NCBI GenBank assembly: GCA_036785705.1
Contig: JAWUZG010000135.1
Coordinates: 2,852,001 to 2,916,000, forward strand
DNA length: 64,000 nucleotides
From: Acanthornis magna
Lineage: Eukaryota > Chordata > Aves > Passeriformes > Acanthizidae
Direction of reading: 5' to 3'
Below are positions 57,901 to 64,000 of the stretch, piece after piece (the stretch's first letter is position 1; each line of letters starts with the position of its first letter). The translations under genes and the position numbers were made by a program. Below the pieces are notes generated by a model. It was not told the origin of the DNA. It saw nothing but the letters and a program-made list of their open reading frames with translations, and did not search any database.

Positions 57901-60900
57901 TGTGCCATGCCTTCTGTTTGAATTTGCCACAGCTGCTTTCCAGTGCATATGGAAGAACTGGGTAAACACATGGATAGTTTCTTCAGTAATTTACTTAAAT
58001 AAAAGAGATAATTAGTTTAAATGCTAAAAGAGGAAAGAAAACACTGGGCCACTTCTATCCTCCTACAGTCCCATATTCCCAAAATTGTGAGGATACAAAT
58101 GCAGCCAGTGTAGCTGCCAAGACACAACTGAGGGGTAATGGTATCTTCTGAACTTCAGGAGCAAAAGGCAAGAGCAAACACAGGCAATGCAATCTCAAAA
58201 TCTCCTACTGACAGGAGGCAAAAAGCCACATTTCCTACAGGGTCCTTCCTTGTTTATGTCTAGGAGGTTGTCTGAGACTAAAGACTACTACCTACTACCT
58301 TCCCTGTCACTTTTAAAATGTTATATGTCTTTCTCTTCTTCCCCTCATGTATTTTTTTCTTTTACAATAAATTACATATGTTGGTAATAGAAAACACAAG
58401 CTACACAATGTGAATTCCCAAATCCTTGGAATTAATTAGTACTTCACTGAAATGCCATTTAAGAAAAATGGACTTTTATTACTATGACTAATCAGAGCAA
58501 TGCTGTTTACAGTAAGGGTATGTTGTGGATGCCTCTAAACTGCTTTTGCAATATAGAAGAAAAATTGGCAGCAAATGACATATATTGGCTTGCATTCATG
58601 CTGTTCCAGGTTGGTTATATTTACATTGCTCTGTAGAAAGCAGGCCCTGGTGGATATGTGGAAAAGATGTCAATATATCTGTGTTCAGTAGCCAGGGCTT
58701 CCTCTAAAAGGGAACAAGTTGTTTTTGTGCCAAGAGGAGGCAAGAAGATAACTGACACTGGGCAATCACAGAGCTGGGGCCGTCACAGAGCTGGGGCCAC
58801 AGTGCAAAACACAGAGCGAGACAAAACAAGAGCACAAACATATCCATGAAATGTATGTCACACACTCACACATGTAAATCACTTTAGAAGATTTTGGAAG
58901 GACATCAATAACTTCAAAAATAATTAGTAACCGAATCACTGTGTGGGCGTTTACCGCTGCAGCACACAGTATCGAGGGTCATGGTAAGGGACTTAGAGTG
59001 ATATGAAGCTTTTCCATCTGCTTTCATTTTGCTTACTTTCTACAACAGAAATACTTGATGCAGACTGAGTTTTGCTGTCCTTTCTCCATGTGCCCCTGCA
59101 GTTCTGTGGGTCTTATATCCAGAGGTAGAAAAGAAAACCAACAGAAATCATTGAGCCAATGATACACAGCAGGAATATGAACAGCATCATATTAGGTAAA
59201 ACGATTACTTCTTTTTTGGTTGGTTTTAAATCAGCAGCATTTCACTGTGCCTCTTTTTACTTAATATTTTTCCATAGGAGGTTTTATTTGTTGTGATTTA
59301 AATGCTTTAATTCTTCACAATATTTAAGGTATTTTATACAACACAAACATCTCTCTGAAACATTCCTGCTCTTTGTTTAAGTTCAGAGAATTTAAGAATC
59401 AGTCGAGCAGTTGACAAGACTGCTCTCACCAAGTAAACCAGCAACAATCCTGTTCTCACAGGACCACTATTTAAACTGATGTTTATTTTGGCACTGGTAG
59501 TTATGGTATGTCTCTGTTAACATAACTGTGATCAATAAATGGACAACAAAGTTCTTTCGCAGGAGCCATCCATCTGTTACTTGCTGTTAAGGTATTGATT
59601 TGTATTCTGCATGTGCAGCCACATTACCACACAACATACATAATACAAGGATGCAATTACTGAAACTAGGAGCTAAACCTTCATTTGTCTCATAGGTGGG
59701 GCAAATAAAAATAATGGACTCGTGACATTCATACACAAGCAACATTATTATTTCCAGTTCTCCATTTTGATGCCAAGGAAAATACATCCACACAAAACAC
59801 ACCTCGCAGTATCTTGAGAACAATGAAAGGTTTCAAAAGTTATGGTATTGTAATAACTCCCCTTTCAGAAAGCTGATTAGAGAATCTTAACAGCAAGTTC
59901 AGAATTTCAACAACAAAAAATCCTCTGCCTCATTTAATGAGATCGTTTAATGAAGAGCGCTCAATTACAGTTTTATGAAGACATCATCACGTCCCTTTAA
60001 TTGCTCTTTCCTATTCTAATTAACCTCTTGAATGCCAATCTAACTTTCTTTCTGGCATGCCCATGACTGTGCCTTTTAAGTGTCATCCAGCTGCTGACAG
60101 CAGTAGCAGGACATACAGCATACACCCTCCACATGGTGTGAGATCCCTGTGACAAACACACTTCAGATGGCACAGTGTGGGCACCTGCACAGGCCAGCCC
60201 TGGCTCTGCCGAGCTACCACACACACACTGCTTGGTGAACACCTGTGTGCTTTGCTCTCTGCTCTCAGCAGACTTTTGTAATTGAACTATTAAATGGAAA
60301 GAGTAACAATTCATCACATTAATTAACATATTTTCAAAATCAGTTAGTAACAGGAAGATTCACCAAAGATTGTGCACTTTTCTCTTTCCCACAGTGAACT
60401 GAAAGTCCTTTCCATTTGACTGAATGCTGAAAAATTCTGCAGCCTCTTGCCACTACAAAAGATGACCCTTATCCCAAGCTGCCTTTCAGGGATTTTAGCT
60501 AACATGTGTGAGGAAGTACTGCAAATCATTCCATACTGGGGAGACAGGATGTATTTTTTTTAAAAAGGCAAAGATATTATGATAGTTAGGATACAAATAG
60601 AAATGCTGAGGTAGAAGTCAGCAAATCTGGATAACTTACAGAATAACAAGTATAAAGCATTTGTTAATATTTGTTTTCTTCTTTGCAAGATAAACTACGA
60701 CAAGTTTAAACTACTACTCTACAACACTGTCTTTCTCTGCACTATAACACAGAAATATTGCAGCAGACATGAAAATGATATGCAGTATATATGCAGTACA
60801 TCTGTTCCTTTAGTCCCCACTTGAGGCAGGGCAAAGAACGCACAGACATGAGAAAATAATTTAGTAAAGGGAACTTGCTTCATAACAGAGAGAGACTAAA

Positions 60901-63900
60901 ACATTTGCACTATAATGAGCAAATTGCCCTAAGCAATCCTGGATTAAGCTACATAAAATCAAGGAGAAGAATAAAGACAGAAAATTAGGAAATCTCTGCA
61001 TAGGCAGAGGAGCGAAGTAGTCAGGAGGATATAAACAGTCTTGCTGCATGTTTAGCTCTTCACATGCCTTCTCTGTTTCTCGTCAAGTGCTCCCATAGCA
61101 GGAAGATCTCTGTACTCATAAACACACCACTGACCATAGCTTATCTTCTCGGCAATCAGACTGCCTTGAACTCAGAGTTAAATTTCTCTAGAAGAAAGTT
61201 TACAGGCCACTACATCTCCCTCACATTATCTACCATTTGCAGACAGCTATTTTTTGTAAGAGTATATTATCAGTAAGTTACAAAACCAAAGAAAGTAAAA
61301 GGGATGACTGAAAAACACAGTAATTTCCTGAAATCTCATTAAAAAGCTTGATGTGTTTTAAACAGAAGCTACAAAACAAGGTGAAGTCTTAGCTGTAAGT
61401 CAACCAGAAACAAGGATCAGGCTTCAATGTCATGTGTCAGTCAATCGTGGGAAGATCAGCTTTCTCAAATATTGCTTTTGGCCCACCAGAATTTAACTGC
61501 ATTTAGAGTATCAATTGCCATAAGTAATCAATAAACCAGTCTCCTGAAACAGCAGTTGGACTGCTTATTTTGTTGTTATGTTCTTGTTTACCCCAAAGAT
61601 GGACATTTCTCATATGGGAAGCCTCACCAAGCACCTCCTCACTGAGCAAGTTTGTTTTCAAAATCAGCCTCTATCAAAGAATGTTCTTGCAGCTCTTATG
61701 CCTAAATGAAGATGTCAGCAGTGTCCATTGTCCACCCCCATTGCCTTCTTATCAATAAACCATTGCCAGACCACACTTCTGACCGTCCGTAACTCTTCCA
61801 AGCACGGCTGTCAGTGGAAGTGGCCCTGGCTGCACTGACAAGAAACACACCCCGGACACAAACGGTGGGCTGGATCTAATGGTGGCTTTTTTATACTCCC
61901 AGGTGTTTGGAGGGGAGGAGGGTCAGAGTCAGGCAAAAGCAGTGCCTAAGAGCAGTGCAGAGGCTACAGGGAACTGGGAGTACAACAAAAGGATAAATGC
62001 AACAGTACAAAGATAGTACCTGCTTGAACATGGGTGCATCTCTCAGACCTTAACATTTAAAGGCAGACTATTGCTGAAATAGTTGCTGCCCCTAAGACTG
62101 AGAGGAACTGCATATCAGAGAGCCCCAGAGCCCTCAGTCATGTGATCAGTTTCTTCCAACTAAATTAAAATTCTCCAGGACACATAGCTCAGGATAAGTT
62201 GTGAAGAAACCTACTCCCTCTCCTCACAACTTTTATTTTTGAGGCCATGCTGAGTGCTATAGACAAATATAATTGATTTAAAACAGCAGAAACACCTTCC
62301 TAGTCTCTACGCTAGACTTTGCAGAAACAGCTTTTACTTTTATTCCCTTAAAGTAGAAGCTAACAACATATGGGCATTTTGTAATATAGGGAATAATGCA
62401 ACAGACTTAAAAATGGACTGACTGCATAGAACCCACACAAATTACAGCTGCTATCAGAAAGCAAGTACGCTGTGTAGGCATAGAAAATTTTTCATCTCAT
62501 AATATCTTTATCATAATGAATATAATATTCCTTTGTTTCTGCTATAAAATGGTTTCATTAAAGTCCAGACCAACTATTTATGAGAACAAGTCCATCTTTC
62601 CCATGACTCCTGGCATTTCAGTTCCTGATTTGCTGCCTTAAATATCTTTGTTTTAAAGTTTTATTAATTTCAGAGAATCACTGTATATCTTACCAAATCA
62701 CTGACTTCTGTGACATATATTTACACCTGAACGATGAATCAAGACTTCTCCTCTTCAAGAAGAGAGGGCTTAGCTATATCATTGGTTTATTGTAACAGGT
62801 TATTATTCTAATGCTTTTAATGCTCTGAGAGTCTTAATAATAGATGCAATTCCCAGCAGAGCTTTGCTTTTTTCTTCTATCGTCATTTAAGAATCCTATA
62901 TAGAAACATAATTTATTTTTCTCACACAGAAATAAACAGGCTGATCCTGATACATGGAAAAATCATGTATAATTATTGCTGTGATTAAGGAGTCAATATG
63001 TCATGGCTACCTTTTAAGAAATGTATTGTCTCTTCAGTGAAATAAAAACCATGATCATTCTAAACACCCTAAAGAAACTGTGGGGGGAGGAGTTGAGCCT
63101 GTTTTGAAAGTGCAGAAGTCATCTATATACTGACACTACATTAATGAATGCAAACCCAAATATTTTCAGACTTCAGAGAAATCTTCTTCATTTCTTTCAT
63201 GCAAAGTTAAGATAGAAAAAGATGATCTTTTTCATGCAAAGTTAGGACAGAAAAATCTGAATCTTGTGCAAAGTTTGATATTGAATGTGTTTAACTTCAC
63301 ATAAATGCAGCACTTGGTTTTAAGTGTGCAGTTTCACAGCTCAGCAAGATTTCTTTGCTCTTAGTGACAGCGGAAAACAATGGATGTCACACTATACCAA
63401 AACTTTCAGGTTTAAGACAATGCTCTGCCAACTTCCAAACTACATTAGAACAATCCACAGAGACATTTGAAGAAGGAAATATGGAAAACCAGAATGAAAC
63501 CAGGCAAATAGCACACAGAACCAAAAATCATGCCAAAGCATTCAAATAATGAACTTCTAGTATCTCCTCTGTATTGGAGAGGTAGACTGGATTGAATGTT
63601 CATCCCTATATTATATTTCACAATCATGAACTTGGGTAGGGGCCATGCAAAAAATTTTTAAAATTTCAGTAAAACTTCATAAAATGCATTTTAAGACTTT
63701 CTATAAACTCTCCCAGGACAAACCCAGATGCCTTTCACCTGCTGCCCCAGTGTAAAAAACTCAGTGGAAGGCATGCAAACCTCACCAGAAAGTCTGGGCA
63801 CTTGGTCACAGCGTTATTCTAAGATAGAAGGAAATTTGAAAGCTACTTGTCTCCACTTTTTCCTCCAATCCTAAAATGTCAGCAGGATTTATGAAGGAAA

Positions 63901-64000
63901 CATTACTTAATAAAGGAAGACTTGCTTCTCTTCAAACTTTTATGGAAATGACATTGCAAAACATATTTAGCATCCAACCATGAACAATGAGTTCAACGTC
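54985..64000. other. Unassigned AT-rich sequence
   Basis: No gene recognised. It contains a hairpin at 56,262-56,294, small C/A-rich patches at about 57,640-57,665 and 57,843-57,870, a tandem of CACAGAGCTGGGGCC near 58,770-58,799, and a duplication of a TTCATGCAAAGTTA-type unit near 63,196-63,260. The stretch 56,810-57,010 is AT-rich and non-repetitive. Confidence 0.5.
56262..56294. other. 33 nt perfect hairpin
   Basis: GTGAGAAGAAAGC and its exact reverse complement, separated by ACAAGTG. Confidence 0.9.

Noticed and set aside
61574..61840. Possible third compact LTR (TGTTATG to ACTGACA, 267 bp, AATAAA near 61,753)
   Set aside because: There is no TATA or CCAAT arrangement, no target-site duplication and no similarity by eye to the 6.0 kb segment. 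TG...CA ends plus an AATAAA are too weak alone.

Overview
The window looks like avian nuclear DNA, most likely from a neoavian and possibly a songbird. The main evidence is a CR1 retroposon 3' end with an ATTCT-type tail, plus two LTR families that I recognise from memory as common in songbirds and related birds. I found no host protein-coding exon, tRNA, rRNA or other RNA gene that I would defend. The content is transposable elements, simple repeats and a long AT-rich stretch that could be intergenic or intronic.

Bases 1-22,340 are repeat-dense. At the left edge, read on the minus strand, are a 227-236 codon ORF of unknown function (2057-2767), an LTR-like promoter segment (about 973-2038), a candidate primer-binding site, a leader with a 92-98 bp tandem repeat, and a gag-like ORF running off the window edge with two in-frame stops. 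Two compact LTR-like segments sit at about 5.44-5.72 and 6.03-6.30 kb. From 12.7 to 16.2 kb there is a minisatellite, a broken minus-strand gag-like region, a 150 bp sequence present twice in opposite orientation, and a foldback array of a 385 bp repeat unit. A lone diverged copy of that unit lies at 7.7 kb. A GC-rich block follows, then a 560 bp homopurine tract. At 20.6-22.3 kb a 1390 bp solo LTR is inserted in a CR1 element with a 5 bp target-site duplication, and the CR1 tail has grown into 19 perfect TATTC repeats.

Bases 22,340-64,000 are AT-rich and mostly free of recognisable repeats. Exceptions are two more solo LTRs (46,481-46,925 plus strand; 54,437-54,984 minus strand), homopolymer runs, short tandem duplications, several strand-asymmetric A/C or T/G tracts, and three short hairpins with 13 bp perfect stems. 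One hairpin extends to 25 bp arms with two mismatches. ORFs here are short and resemble nothing I know.

The points most worth a second look are the 385 bp foldback array, the intact-looking ORF against the left LTR, the datable nested LTR/CR1 insertion, and the 56 nt hairpin at 27.1 kb. The retroviral pieces are broken relics. No operon-like or host pathway organisation is visible.
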